Assembly: GCF_012971725.1 (NCBI RefSeq)
Contig: NZ_CP048833.1
Location: 5,952,001 to 6,016,000 of the forward strand
Origin: Pseudomonas multiresinivorans
GTDB lineage: Bacteria; Pseudomonadota; Gammaproteobacteria; Pseudomonadales; Pseudomonadaceae
Direction: 5' to 3'
DNA: 64,000 nucleotides
Numbering within the stretch: the stretch's first letter is position 1; the number at the start of each line of letters is the position of its first letter. Positions 43,792 through 52,589 of this stretch are shown piece by piece. The notes under the pieces are model-generated. The model was not told where the DNA came from. It ran no database searches and saw only the letters and a list, made by a program, of their open reading frames with translations. A program made the position numbers and the translations under genes.

Positions 43792-44465
43792 GTATCACCA
43801 CCGGCAGCACGAAAAGCAGCTTCGTCGATGGGCACGAAGCGCACCCGATCCCCCACGGCCAGCGGGCAGGGAGGCGTCGCGCAGGGATCGAACAGGCGCT
43901 GCGCGGTGCGCCCCAGCAAGTGCCAGCCGCCGGGCGAGGCCTGTGGATAAACCGCTGTCTGGCGCTCGGCAATCGCCAGGCTGCCGGCCGGCACGTGCGT
44001 GCGCGGCGTTGCCCGGCGCGGCAGGGCGAGGCGTTCGTCCAGCTCGCCGAGGTAGGCGAAGCCAGGAGAGAAACCGATGGCGCCGACGCGATAGTCGCGG
44101 CCAACGTGCAAATCGATCACCTGGGCCGGAGCAAGCCCGCAGAGACGGGCGACTTCGGCGAGATCTTCGCCGGCATACCACACGGCGATTTCATGCAGGC
44201 GCCCGGCGGCATTCACTTGGGAGTCACCGGGCCAGTCTGCCAGCGCGGCCTGCACGCGGCTTTGCAATTGCGGGAGGTCGATGCGCAACAGGTCGTAGTG
44301 CAGCAACAGCGTGGTCCAGCCCGGTACGCAATCCGTCAGCGCCGTACCCAGCTCGGCGCGCAGTCGCTCAGCCAGTCGGGCGATGCGCAGCGGCAGCGTT
44401 TCGTCGGGCTGCTCGGCCAGGGTGATCAGCAGCGCCGTGGCGCCGAAGGCTTCGACGCGGATCAT
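43788..44465 (-). CDS. pxpB: 5-oxoprolinase subunit PxpB
   Basis: This 225-residue protein of the KipI / allophanate-hydrolase-subunit-1 family is a cytosolic partner of PxpC. Signatures are the conserved SPGFAYLGELDERLALPRR and PAGSLAIAERQTAVYPQASP. The 4-base ATGA overlap with pxpA and with pxpC on both sides indicates coupled translation and a fixed stoichiometry of the oxoprolinase complex. Confidence 0.93.
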   Translation of the reverse strand: MIRVEAFGATALLITLAEQPDETLPLRIARLAERLRAELGTALTDCVPGWTTLLLHYDLLRIDLPQLQSRVQAALADWPGDSQVNAAGRLHEIAVWYAGEDLAEVARLCGLAPAQVIDLHVGRDYRVGAIGFSPGFAYLGELDERLALPRRATPRTHVPAGSLAIAERQTAVYPQASPGGWHLLGRTAQRLFDPCATPPCPLAVGDRVRFVPIDEAAFRAAGGDT

Positions 44466-45229
44466 GCCTGGTCCAGCAGGCCACGCAGGCGCCGCAGCAC
44501 CGCCAGGGATTCGGGGTTGTCACCGTGCACGCAGAGGCTGTCGGCGCGTAGCCGCAGCGGGTTGCCGTCGATATCCGGGAAGGGTTCGCCACGGGCGATG
44601 GCCAGGGCCTGGTCGAGGATGCGCTGCGGATCATGGTGTACGGCGTTGGCCAGGCGGCGCGGGGCGAGCTGGCCATCGGGCAGGTAGGCGCGGTCGGCGA
44701 AGGCTTCGAACATCAGTGGGACGTCGGCCACATCGGCCAGTTGCAGCTCGCGGCTGTTGTCGGCCAGCGCCAGCACCATCAGCGGCAGGCGCTTGCGGTA
44801 GGCCGCGCAGGCGTCGAGCACGGCACAGAGCAGCGCGTCGTCGCGCACCAGGTCGTTGTACAGCGCGCCGTGGGGCTTCACGTAGGCCACCTGGGTGCCG
44901 GCGGCGCGGCAGAAGGCATCCAGCGCGCCGATCTGGTAGAGCACCAGAGCGCGGACCTCCTCGGGTGAGCAATTCATGTGGCGGCGGCCAAAGCCGGCGA
45001 GGTCCGGGTAGGCCGGGTGCGCGCCGATACTGACGCCCTGCTCCACCGCCAGGCGCACGGTGCGCTGCATGGTCAGCGGGTCGCCCGCGTGGTAGCCACA
45101 AGCGAGGTTGGCCTGGTCGATCAGCGGCATGGCATGGGTGTCGTCGCCCATGCGCCAGGCGCCGAAGCTTTCGCCCATGTCGCAGTTGAGCAGGATTCGC
45201 GTCGTGCTCTCGGTCATCGGTGTCGCCAT
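44462..45229 (-). CDS. pxpA: 5-oxoprolinase subunit PxpA (LamB/YcsF family)
   Basis: This 255-residue protein of the LamB/YcsF family shows LLNCDMGESFGAWRMGDD, NLACGYHAGDP and GAHPAYPDLAGFGRR, all family hallmarks. It is the first gene of the pxpABC operon for recycling 5-oxoproline, a damage product of glutamine and glutamate. The ATG at 45229 was kept; an ATG 12 bases later (MTESTTRI) is a possible alternative. The operon reads away from lpxO with a 114-bp gap. Confidence 0.93.
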   Translation of the reverse strand: MATPMTESTTRILLNCDMGESFGAWRMGDDTHAMPLIDQANLACGYHAGDPLTMQRTVRLAVEQGVSIGAHPAYPDLAGFGRRHMNCSPEEVRALVLYQIGALDAFCRAAGTQVAYVKPHGALYNDLVRDDALLCAVLDACAAYRKRLPLMVLALADNSRELQLADVADVPLMFEAFADRAYLPDGQLAPRRLANAVHHDPQRILDQALAIARGEPFPDIDGNPLRLRADSLCVHGDNPESLAVLRRLRGLLDQA

Positions 45230-45343
45230 CCTTCCAAGTTTCCTACAGGGTAAAGCAGACCATGGCCTTTGGCCTTCGGAGAATACTCAGTCACGTTCAG
45301 GAGGAGTACTATCCCCGGTCTGTAGTAGCGGATACCTCCCCGA

Positions 45344-46246
45344 ATGATCAAAGCCGCCATCCTGGCCGCCTTCGGCCTGAGCATCGTCTATGTCCACCTG
45401 CGTGGACGGGTGCGCCACAAGTTCACGCGCCAGCTGAGCGACCATTCCAGCTTCCTGGCGCCGATCAACTGCCTGATGTACCTGTTCTCCAAGGTACCCA
45501 GCCGCCCATACCTGGCGACCGAGCAGTTCCCTGAAATGCGCCTGCTGACCGAGAACTGGGAAGCCATCCGCAGTGAAGCGCTGCACCTGCGCGATGCCGG
45601 CAGCATCAAGCGCTCCGACCAGCTCAACGACGTCGGCTTCAACTCCTTCTTCAAAACCGGCTGGAAGCGCTTCTACCTGAAATGGTACGACGACAGCCAT
45701 CCGTCGGCCGATGCGCTGTGCCCGAAGACCACCGAGCTGCTGCGGCAGATTCCGTCGGTGAAGGCCGCAATGTTCGCCGAGCTGCCGCCGGGCTCGCGCC
45801 TGGTGCGCCACCGCGACCCGTACGCTGGTTCGCTGCGCTATCACCTGGGCCTGCTGACGCCGAACGACCCGGGCTGCTTCATCGAGGTGGACGGCGAGCG
45901 CTACCACTGGCGCGACGGCGAGGCGGTGGTGTTCGACGAGACGTATATCCACTACGCCGAGAACACCACGGAGCATGACCGGGTGATTCTCTTCTGCGAC
46001 ATCGAGCGCCCGCTGAAGTACGGCTGGGTGACGGCCTTCAACCGCTGGTTCAGCCGCAACGTGATGGCCGCGGCCGCCTCGCCCAACGACGCGGGCGACA
46101 AGACCGGCGGCATCAACCGCGCGTTCGCCTCGCTGTACAAGATCCGCCTGCAGGGCAAGGCCCTGAAGAAGCGCAACCGCAAGCTGTACTACCTGCAGAA
46201 GTGGGGCTTCTTCGCGGCGGTGCTGGCGCTGTTCCTGTGGATCTGA
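45344..46246 (+). CDS. lpxO: LpxO lipid A 2-hydroxylase (aspartyl/asparaginyl beta-hydroxylase fold)
   Basis: This 300-residue Fe(II)/2-oxoglutarate dioxygenase has N- and C-terminal hydrophobic ends (MIKAAILAAFGLSIVYV and GFFAAVLALFLWI) as in membrane-bound LpxO. Iron-ligand candidates are HRD (RLVRHRDPYAG) and the later His in DETYIHYAENTTEHDRVIL. LpxO hydroxylates the secondary laurate chains of lipid A. It lies after the pxp operon in the same order as PAO1 (PA4512). A strong terminator follows the stop. Confidence 0.92.
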   Translation: MIKAAILAAFGLSIVYVHLRGRVRHKFTRQLSDHSSFLAPINCLMYLFSKVPSRPYLATEQFPEMRLLTENWEAIRSEALHLRDAGSIKRSDQLNDVGFNSFFKTGWKRFYLKWYDDSHPSADALCPKTTELLRQIPSVKAAMFAELPPGSRLVRHRDPYAGSLRYHLGLLTPNDPGCFIEVDGERYHWRDGEAVVFDETYIHYAENTTEHDRVILFCDIERPLKYGWVTAFNRWFSRNVMAAAASPNDAGDKTGGINRAFASLYKIRLQGKALKKRNRKLYYLQKWGFFAAVLALFLWI

Positions 46247-46273
46247 GCAACTGGATTCAAGCGCCCCGATATC

Positions 46274-46308
46274 AAAAAGGCCTCCGCAATCGCGGGGGCC
46301 TTTTTGTT
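46274..46308 (+). terminator. Rho-independent terminator after lpxO
   Basis: A 9-bp stem (AAAAAGGCC/GGCCTTTTT) extended by CCGC/GCGG with an AATC loop ends in TTTTTGTTT. It lies 28 bases after the lpxO stop. Confidence 0.9.
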
Positions 46309-46338
46309 TGCCCCGCCGACAACGCAGTGCGGTGCTCC

Positions 46339-46698
46339 CCTGTAGGAGCGAGCTTGCTCGCGAACCCGTCCAGCGCTGGAGCCGCCGGAAAATCCGTTCG
46401 CGAGCAATCTCGCTCCTACGAAAAGCCAGTCACGCTGAGCGTGGGAGCGGACTCCGTCCGCGATGGGCTACGCCCAACACCCGATCAATACACGTCGCGC
46501 CGATAACGCCCGCTTTTAATCCTGTAGGAGCGAGCTTGCTCGCGAACCCACCCAGCGCCGGAGCTGCCGGAATACCCGTTCGCGAGCAAGCTCGCGCCTA
46601 CGAAACGCCAGTCACGCTGAGCGTGGGAGCGGACTCCGTCCGCGATTGACTACACCCAACGCCACCTCAATACACGTCGCGCCGATAGCGCCCACTCT
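46339..46698. repeat. Tandem direct duplication, unit about 182 bp, each with a REPIN
   Basis: Copy A (46339-46516) and copy B (46521-46698) match in register at an exact offset of 182 bases with few mismatches. Each holds a REPIN (46342-46419 and 46524-46601), a second REP arm (GGGAGCGGACTCCGTCCGCG) and TCAATACACGTCGCGCCGAT, the inverse of the last codons and stop of the flavoreductase gene. In copy B this is the real gene end (stop at 46667); in copy A it is a detached copy. Together with the lpxO terminator this fills the 420-bp lpxO-flavoreductase gap. Confidence 0.85.
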
Positions 46699-49216
46699 CC
46701 AGCAGCGCCTCGACCTCGGCATCGCCAAGCATCTCGCGCAGGGCGCGGTCGACGCCTTCGGCCATGCCCTGCAGGCTGCCGCAAACGTAGATCGCTGCGC
46801 CCTGGTCCAGCCACTGGACAAGGATTTCGCCATTGGCGCGCAGGCGATCCTGTACGTAGACCTTCTCGGCCTGGTCGCGGGAGAAAGCCACGTCCAGGCG
46901 CTGCAGCTCGCCACGCGCCAGCATGCGATCCAGCTCGTCGCGGCAGTAGAAGTCGTGGGCAATGTTGCGCTCGCCGAACAGCAGCCAGTTGCGCGAACGG
47001 CCTTCGGCAACGCTGGCTTGCAGCAAGGCACGCAGGCCGGCGATACCGGTGCCGTTACCGATCAGGATCAGCGGGCGATCGTCCTCGGTGAGATGGAAGC
47101 TGCGGTTGCGCCGCAGGCGCAGCAGCAGGCTGCCGCCTTCGGGCAGGTACTGGGTCAGCCAGCCGGAGCAGATACCCAGCGAACCGTCGGCGTGCTGCTC
47201 CTGGCGCACGATCAGCTCCATCGCGCCTTCGCTGCGCAGCGAGGCGATGGAGTACTGACGCACCGAGAGCTTGATCAGCGCGTCAACCACCGCCTGGCCG
47301 TGCAGGCCGACCAGATGCTCCAGGTTCGCCGGCAACAGGCAGCCGGCCAGGGCGTCCTTGAGCGGCATGGGCAGGCCGTCGACCTGCACCTTGGCCACGC
47401 CGTCGAGGCCAAGGCGTTCGAGCCAACGGCTGACGAGGAATTCCGGTTGGCGCGGAACGATTTCCACCAGGTCGCCAGCGGCCCAGTCGATCTGCGAATC
47501 GCTCGGTGCCCCGAGGCGCAGCAGCCAGGTGGATTCGCCCTGGCTGCCGGGGTTCAGGTGCTCACGGCCACTCAGCGTCCAGACCTCGAAGGCCGGCGCG
47601 GTGAAGGCCACTTGCGGCGCGGCGCCGGAGAGTTCGGCCAGGCGTACCTGCCAGTCATGCAGCGCGGCGGCATCGCCGTTGTCCACTTCCACGCCGTCGA
47701 ACAATGGGCGCGCACCCTGCCCTTGCAGCCAGCCCTGCATGCGCCGGGCGAAGCCGCAGAAGTCTTCGTACTGGCGGTCGCCCAGGGCGAGGATGGCGAA
47801 GCGCAGGTCATTGAGGCCGAGAGTCTGGCCGAGCACCTGGCGCTCGAAGCCACGGGCGCTGTCCGGCGCCTCGCCCTCGCCGAAGGTGCTGACCACGAAC
47901 AGCGCATTACGAGTCTGCTCCAGCTGCGCTCGGTCCAGCTTGCCCAGCGGCTCGACGCGCACCGGCAGGCCGGCAGCCTGCAGCTGGCCGGCGCTCTGCC
48001 AGGCCAGCTGCTCGGCGAAGCCGCTCTGGCTGGCGTAGCCCACCAGCCAGGAATCGGCGCCGCCGGCGTTGCTGCCCAGTTCACCGCGGGCGGCCAGGGC
48101 CGCGCGCTTCTTGCGACGGCGGTCGAGGTAGAGCAGCCAGCCGGTAATGAAGAACAGCGGCATGGCCAGGCTGGCGAGCATCATCAGGATGCGCCCGGTG
48201 AGGCCGAAGTAGCTGCCCACATGCAGCGCGTAGACGCTGGTGAGCAGTTGCTTGCCGGTGCTGCTGTCGTTGTAGCGGCGGTCCTTGAGCAGCTTGCCGC
48301 TGGCCGGGTCGATGGTCATCTCGTTGAAGGCGCGTTCGTGGGCAGCGTCATCGAGGAGGTAGAAGACGGTGGCCGGCTGGCCCTTCACCGGCGGCAGGCG
48401 CAGGTTGTAGGCAGTCATGGCGGAGCCGCCGGTCTGCTGGATGGTGTTCCAGATGGCGGTGGCATCGACTACCGGCGGCGGGCCCTCAGGCGCCTGGCCG
48501 CGTTTGCCGCCGCGCTGGCCACCCTTGGCCTGGCCGGCGGGGGCGTCATCGAGCAGCTTGAACAGGCCGCTGCGGTACCACTCGTAGGACCAGTAGAGGC
48601 CGGTCAGCGAGGCCAGGAGGTAGAACACCAGGCACCAGGTGCCGGCCACGGCGTGCAGGTCCCAGTTGAAGGCGCGGCCTTTCTTGCGCCAGTCGAAGGT
48701 CAACCAGGTGCGCCAGTTCAGCGCCTTGCGCGGCCAGCGCAGGTACAGGCCGGAGAGGCAGAAGAAGATCAGGATCAGGGTGCAGGCGGCAGTGATCCGC
48801 TGACCGACTTCACCGGCGGCGAGGAAGCGGTGCAGCTGCATGATGAACATGAAGGCGCCCTCGCCCACTGGCGCGGGCAGGGCTTCTGCGGTGTAGGGGT
48901 CGACATACAGGGATTCGCCACGGCGCTGGCCCGGTGGCGGAGTGAAGAAGATGCGCGCGGACTCCACGCCCTCGGTCTTGAGCCAGAAGAAGGCGACCTT
49001 CTTGCCTGGTTCGGCGCTTTCCACCCGGCGGATCAGTTCGTCCATCGGCAGCACCGCTTCGGCGCGCTTTTCCACCACCAGGCTGTCGGGGTTCATGGCG
49101 CGCAGGATCTCATCCTGGAACGACAGCATCGCCCCGGTGAGGCCCATCAGTGCCAGTACCAGGCCTGCGCTGATACCGAACACCCAATGCAACTGGAACA
49201 GGACTTTCTTCAACAC
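46667..49216 (-). CDS. piuB: PepSY-TM / flavodoxin / flavoreductase fusion protein (PiuB-like)
   Basis: This 849-residue membrane protein has an N-terminal PepSY-TM region (about residues 1-385; helices such as ISAGLVLALMGLTGAML and LILIFFCLSGLYL), a flavodoxin-like domain (about 395-540, WLVGYASQSGFAEQLA, STFGEGEAP) and an FAD/NAD(P)H reductase module (LILIGNGTGIAGLRALL, YVCGSLQGM). It likely reduces ferric siderophores after uptake by PiuA. I chose the GTG at 49216 because GAAGG lies about 8 bases upstream and the family starts LKKVLFQLHW; the frame extends to another GTG at 49237. It reads in the same direction as piuA. Confidence 0.88.
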   Translation of the reverse strand: MLKKVLFQLHWVFGISAGLVLALMGLTGAMLSFQDEILRAMNPDSLVVEKRAEAVLPMDELIRRVESAEPGKKVAFFWLKTEGVESARIFFTPPPGQRRGESLYVDPYTAEALPAPVGEGAFMFIMQLHRFLAAGEVGQRITAACTLILIFFCLSGLYLRWPRKALNWRTWLTFDWRKKGRAFNWDLHAVAGTWCLVFYLLASLTGLYWSYEWYRSGLFKLLDDAPAGQAKGGQRGGKRGQAPEGPPPVVDATAIWNTIQQTGGSAMTAYNLRLPPVKGQPATVFYLLDDAAHERAFNEMTIDPASGKLLKDRRYNDSSTGKQLLTSVYALHVGSYFGLTGRILMMLASLAMPLFFITGWLLYLDRRRKKRAALAARGELGSNAGGADSWLVGYASQSGFAEQLAWQSAGQLQAAGLPVRVEPLGKLDRAQLEQTRNALFVVSTFGEGEAPDSARGFERQVLGQTLGLNDLRFAILALGDRQYEDFCGFARRMQGWLQGQGARPLFDGVEVDNGDAAALHDWQVRLAELSGAAPQVAFTAPAFEVWTLSGREHLNPGSQGESTWLLRLGAPSDSQIDWAAGDLVEIVPRQPEFLVSRWLERLGLDGVAKVQVDGLPMPLKDALAGCLLPANLEHLVGLHGQAVVDALIKLSVRQYSIASLRSEGAMELIVRQEQHADGSLGICSGWLTQYLPEGGSLLLRLRRNRSFHLTEDDRPLILIGNGTGIAGLRALLQASVAEGRSRNWLLFGERNIAHDFYCRDELDRMLARGELQRLDVAFSRDQAEKVYVQDRLRANGEILVQWLDQGAAIYVCGSLQGMAEGVDRALREMLGDAEVEALLESGRYRRDVY

Positions 49217-49252
49217 CGCGGCTTCACCTTCGGACACCCATCACGCAGGGCG

Positions 49253-49275
49253 GGCATTTTAATGAGAATGGCTCG
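49253..49275 (-). promoter_or_regulatory. Possible Fur box upstream of the flavoreductase gene
   Basis: The sequence ATTTTAATGAGAATGGCTCG resembles part of the Fur consensus with its NATWAT repeats. It is a partial match about 37 bases before the GTG start. Weak evidence. Confidence 0.35.
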
Positions 49276-49340
49276 CAAACGCAGCCGTTTTAACAATCTT
49301 TACCCTGGCCTTACCTTCGGCACTGGCGGCCCGGACAAAG

Positions 49341-49372
49341 AAAAGCCCCGGCCGAGGAGCATCGGCCGGGGC
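49341..49372 (-). terminator. Rho-independent terminator after piuA
   Basis: An 11-bp perfect stem (GCCCCGGCCGA/TCGGCCGGGGC) is followed on the minus strand by TTTTCTTTG. It lies 22 bases after the piuA stop, so the flavoreductase gene probably needs its own promoter. Confidence 0.85.
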
Positions 49373-49394
49373 GGGTCGCCAGAGGTGCGCGCCC

Positions 49395-51701
49395 TTAGAA
49401 GTGGAAGTTGGTGGACAGCAGCACGGTGCGGCCGGCCGCCTGCGACGCGTAGTGCGCGGCATAGGCCTTGTCGAAGTACTGCTTGTCGAAGACGTTCTGC
49501 ACGTTGAGCTGGAAGTCGACGTTCTTGCTCAGCTTGTAGGAGGCCATTGCGTCGTAGCGCCAGTAGTCCGGCACGTACATGGTGTTGGCCACGTCGCCGT
49601 AGACCTTGTCGACGTAGAAGGTGCCGCCGCCGATGGTAGCGTTGGGCAGTACGTCGTAGGTGGTCCACAGGCTGAAGCTGTTTTCCGGGGTGTTGGGCAT
49701 CTGGTTGCCGTCGTTGGACGGAGCGGTGGCGTTCACCGTGCCGGTACGACCCGCCTTGCCCGCCTTGACCAGCTCGCTGTCGAGGTAGCTGTAGCCGGCG
49801 AAGACCTTCCACTTGTCAGTCAGCTTGCCGCTGGCGGACAGCTCGATGCCGTCGACGCGGGACTGGCCGGCGTTGTCGTAGGTCTGGTTGGAGACCAGCA
49901 CGCGGGCGTTGTCCTTGTCGGTGCGGAAGATCGCCGCGGTCAGCTCCAGGCGCTCGTCGAGGAAGTTCCACTTGGTGCCGATTTCGTAGTTGGTGGTTTC
50001 TTCCGGCTCCAGGTTGTTCTTCACCGCAAAGGTGTCCACGGCGTTGCCGGTGTCACCGTTGTCCAGCATCGAGCCCGGCGGGGTCGCGGAGGTCGCGTAG
50101 GACGCGTAGATGCTGCCGTTGGGCGCCGGCTTGTAGACCACGCCGGCCTGCCAGTTCCAGAAGCTGGAGCTGTCTTCGAACTTGGTGGTCGGCGACACGC
50201 CATGGTTCTTCGCGGTGGTCTCGAAGCTGTCGAAACGCGCGCCGACGTTGACCTGCCACTGCTCGTTCAGGTCAATGGTGTCGAAACCGTAGATCGCCTT
50301 GGTGGTGGCCACGGTGTTCAGCGGCTTGTAGTTGCGGACGATGCTGCCGTTCCACGGGTCGTGCGGGTTCGGGTTTTCCAGGCTGGTGCAGTTGTAGCCG
50401 CTGGGCGCGCCGACGATGGCCGGGCGGCACTTGTTGGCGCCGGCGCTGGAACCGGTGTTGGTGTTCACCGTGTAGCCGTCGCGCTTGCTGTCTTCGCGGG
50501 TGAATTCCAGGCCGGTGGTGAAGCTGTTCTTGAAGCCGGCCAGGTAGAACTCGCCGAACAGGTCGGTCTGGTTGGTCGCGGTGGTGGTGGTGCTGATGCG
50601 GTTGTTGTTGCGGCGCCAGACCGTGCCGTTGTTGATGTTGCCCTGGCTGTCGTCGGGCTGGGTCCAGATGTAGTCCTGGTGCGCGGTGCCGTAGCGCAGG
50701 GTGTTGCGCAGGCCCAGGGCATCGTTGAAATCGTGCTCGAAGGTGATGGTGCTGGTGTCGATGCGGCTCTTCTGGAAGTCGCGATCTTCCAGGCCGTAGT
50801 AGTTGTCGCGGTCGACGTTCACCGGTTTGTCGGGGTTGTGCTTGCTGCGGTCGGCGCTCTTGGCATACGGGATGCCCGAGTCCGGGGTGTCGTCACTTTC
50901 CAGGTGGTAATGGCTGACGGTGACGCGGGTCGGGCCATTGAGGCCGAAGGTCAGGGACGGCGCGATACCCCAGCGGCTGGCGTCCACCGCCTGGCGACCG
51001 GCGACGTTCTGGTCGTGGGTCATCAGGTTCAGGCGGAACGCGGCGTTGCCGTCGAGGAACTCTTGATTGGTGTCGAGGGTGTAGCGACGGGTCTGGTCGG
51101 AGCCGTAGGTGAAGCTGCCGTCGGTGAAGTTGCCGGCCTTGGCCTGCTTGCTGATCAGGTTCAGGCTGCCACCGGCCGAGCCGCGGCCACCGAAGGCCGA
51201 GTTCGGGCCCTTGCTGACTTCGATCTGCTCGAGGTTGAAGACTTCACGCGATTGCGCGCCGGTGTCGCGGACGCCGTCGACGTAGGTGTCGCTCTGCGCA
51301 TCGAAGCCACGGATGAACGGACGGTCACCCGTCGGGTTGCCACCCTCGCCGGCGCCGAAGGTAATGCCCGGCACGGTAGGCAGCGCATCCTGCAGGGTCA
51401 GCGCGCCGGTGTCCTTGATCACCTGCTGCGGCACTACGGTCACCGAGCGCGGCGTATCCAGCAGCGGCGCGGTGTACTTCTTCGAGGCAGACTTCTCGAC
51501 GTTGTAGGTGGTCGGGTCCTGCTGCTGGGTGCCGACGACAGTGTCGGCGTCCAGGGACAGGACGTCCTGGCCGGACTTCTTCGACGAAGCTTCGGCGGCG
51601 TGGGCCAGATGAGTACCGGACATGGCGGTGATCGCCACGCCGACAGCGCTGACTAGAAGGCGCGGCTTGCTGCCGGCGAACTCGGTGGATTGACGCGACA
51701 T
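49395..51701 (-). CDS. piuA: TonB-dependent catecholate siderophore receptor PiuA
   Basis: This 768-residue outer-membrane receptor has a signal peptide (about residues 1-36, LLVSAVGVAITAMSGTHLAHA) and a plug domain (KYTAPLLDTPRSVTVVPQQ onward). The 22-strand barrel ends in a C-terminal aromatic residue (LLSTNFHF). It corresponds to PA4514 (PiuA), which in P. aeruginosa takes up catecholate siderophores and siderophore-drug conjugates. It reads divergently from piuC across a 201-bp region with Fur-box-like sequence. Confidence 0.93.
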   Translation of the reverse strand: MSRQSTEFAGSKPRLLVSAVGVAITAMSGTHLAHAAEASSKKSGQDVLSLDADTVVGTQQQDPTTYNVEKSASKKYTAPLLDTPRSVTVVPQQVIKDTGALTLQDALPTVPGITFGAGEGGNPTGDRPFIRGFDAQSDTYVDGVRDTGAQSREVFNLEQIEVSKGPNSAFGGRGSAGGSLNLISKQAKAGNFTDGSFTYGSDQTRRYTLDTNQEFLDGNAAFRLNLMTHDQNVAGRQAVDASRWGIAPSLTFGLNGPTRVTVSHYHLESDDTPDSGIPYAKSADRSKHNPDKPVNVDRDNYYGLEDRDFQKSRIDTSTITFEHDFNDALGLRNTLRYGTAHQDYIWTQPDDSQGNINNGTVWRRNNNRISTTTTATNQTDLFGEFYLAGFKNSFTTGLEFTREDSKRDGYTVNTNTGSSAGANKCRPAIVGAPSGYNCTSLENPNPHDPWNGSIVRNYKPLNTVATTKAIYGFDTIDLNEQWQVNVGARFDSFETTAKNHGVSPTTKFEDSSSFWNWQAGVVYKPAPNGSIYASYATSATPPGSMLDNGDTGNAVDTFAVKNNLEPEETTNYEIGTKWNFLDERLELTAAIFRTDKDNARVLVSNQTYDNAGQSRVDGIELSASGKLTDKWKVFAGYSYLDSELVKAGKAGRTGTVNATAPSNDGNQMPNTPENSFSLWTTYDVLPNATIGGGTFYVDKVYGDVANTMYVPDYWRYDAMASYKLSKNVDFQLNVQNVFDKQYFDKAYAAHYASQAAGRTVLLSTNFHF

Positions 51702-51745
51702 CGAAACTCCCTCCCCAGGGGCTCATGAAGGCCGCGCAATCTATT

Positions 51746-51771
51746 GCAAATAAGAATTTGTATCAATTCAC
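51746..51771 (-). promoter_or_regulatory. Fur-box-like site for piuA
   Basis: The region GCAAATAAGAATTTGTATC is an AT-rich, Fur-like run about 45-70 bases upstream of the piuA start. It overlaps what would be the promoter. Partial match only. Confidence 0.4.
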
Positions 51772-51855
51772 ATTCATTACCATACGCAGATGATTTACAA
51801 CTTTTACACTTTCTCCCTGTCGGAAGTAGGGGTATGGCGGTTGTACCGATATGTT

Positions 51856-51874
51856 GCAAATCATTATCATTGGC
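51856..51874 (+). promoter_or_regulatory. Fur box upstream of piuC
   Basis: GCAAATCATTATCATTGGC is a near-consensus Fur box (the inverse contains AATGATAATGAT). It lies 28 bases before the piuC ATG, where it would block RNA polymerase under iron-replete conditions. Confidence 0.7.
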
Positions 51875-51902
51875 AAATTATCGAACCTGATGGAACCGGC
51901 CC

Positions 51903-52583
51903 ATGCTGCTGCACATTCCTGGCGTCTTCACCCGCGATGAGGTGACGCGCATCCGCGCCGCCCTGGAACAGGCCGAGTGGGCCGACGGCAAGGTCACCGC
52001 CGGCTACCAGTCGTCCCGCGCCAAGCACAACCTGCAACTGCCGCAGGACCACCCACTGGCCCGCGAGATCGGCGAGGCCATGCTGCAGCGCCTGTGGAGC
52101 AACCCGCTGTTCCAGTCCGCCGCGCTGCCGAGCAAGGTCTTCCCGCCGCTGTTCAACTGCTACACCGGCGGTGGTTCGTTCGACTTCCACATCGACAACG
52201 CCGTGCGCGACACCCAGGGTGGCCGCGAGCGCGTGCGCACCGACGTGTCCTCGACGCTGTTCTTCAGCGACCCGGACGACTACGACGGCGGCGAACTGGT
52301 GATCCAGGACACCTACGGCACCCAGCAGGTGAAGCTGCCGGCCGGCGACCTGGTGCTCTACCCCGCCACTAGCCTGCACAAGGTCAACCCGGTGACCCGT
52401 GGCGCGCGCATCGCCTCGTTCTTCTGGACCCAGAGCCTGGTGCGCGAGGACAGCCAGCGCGCCCTGCTGTTCCAGATGGACCAGTCAATCCAGGCACTCA
52501 CCCGCGACGTGCCGGACCACCCGGCGCTGATCGAACTGACCGGCACCTACCACAACCTGCTGCGCCGCTGGGTGGACGTCTGA
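51903..52583 (+). CDS. piuC: PKHD-type Fe(II)/2-oxoglutarate hydroxylase PiuC
   Basis: This 226-residue hydroxylase has all metal and co-substrate residues: H96 and D98 (FHIDNA), H159 (TSLHKVNPVT) and R169 (RGARIASFF). The family (YbiX/PiuC) is made under iron limitation; its substrate is not firmly known. It starts the operon with the Sel1-repeat gene 6 bases downstream, and reads away from piuA from a shared control region. Confidence 0.94.
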   Translation: MLLHIPGVFTRDEVTRIRAALEQAEWADGKVTAGYQSSRAKHNLQLPQDHPLAREIGEAMLQRLWSNPLFQSAALPSKVFPPLFNCYTGGGSFDFHIDNAVRDTQGGRERVRTDVSSTLFFSDPDDYDGGELVIQDTYGTQQVKLPAGDLVLYPATSLHKVNPVTRGARIASFFWTQSLVREDSQRALLFQMDQSIQALTRDVPDHPALIELTGTYHNLLRRWVDV

Positions 52584-52589
52584 CCCGCC

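Noticed and set aside
46342..46601. CRISPR-like repeats after lpxO
   Set aside because: The repeats are inverted REP pairs in two tandem copies, without regular spacers or cas genes.
49401..51656. 751-aa plus-strand open frame over piuA
   Set aside because: Antisense of a complete TonB-dependent receptor; Val/Gly/Ala-rich, no domain.
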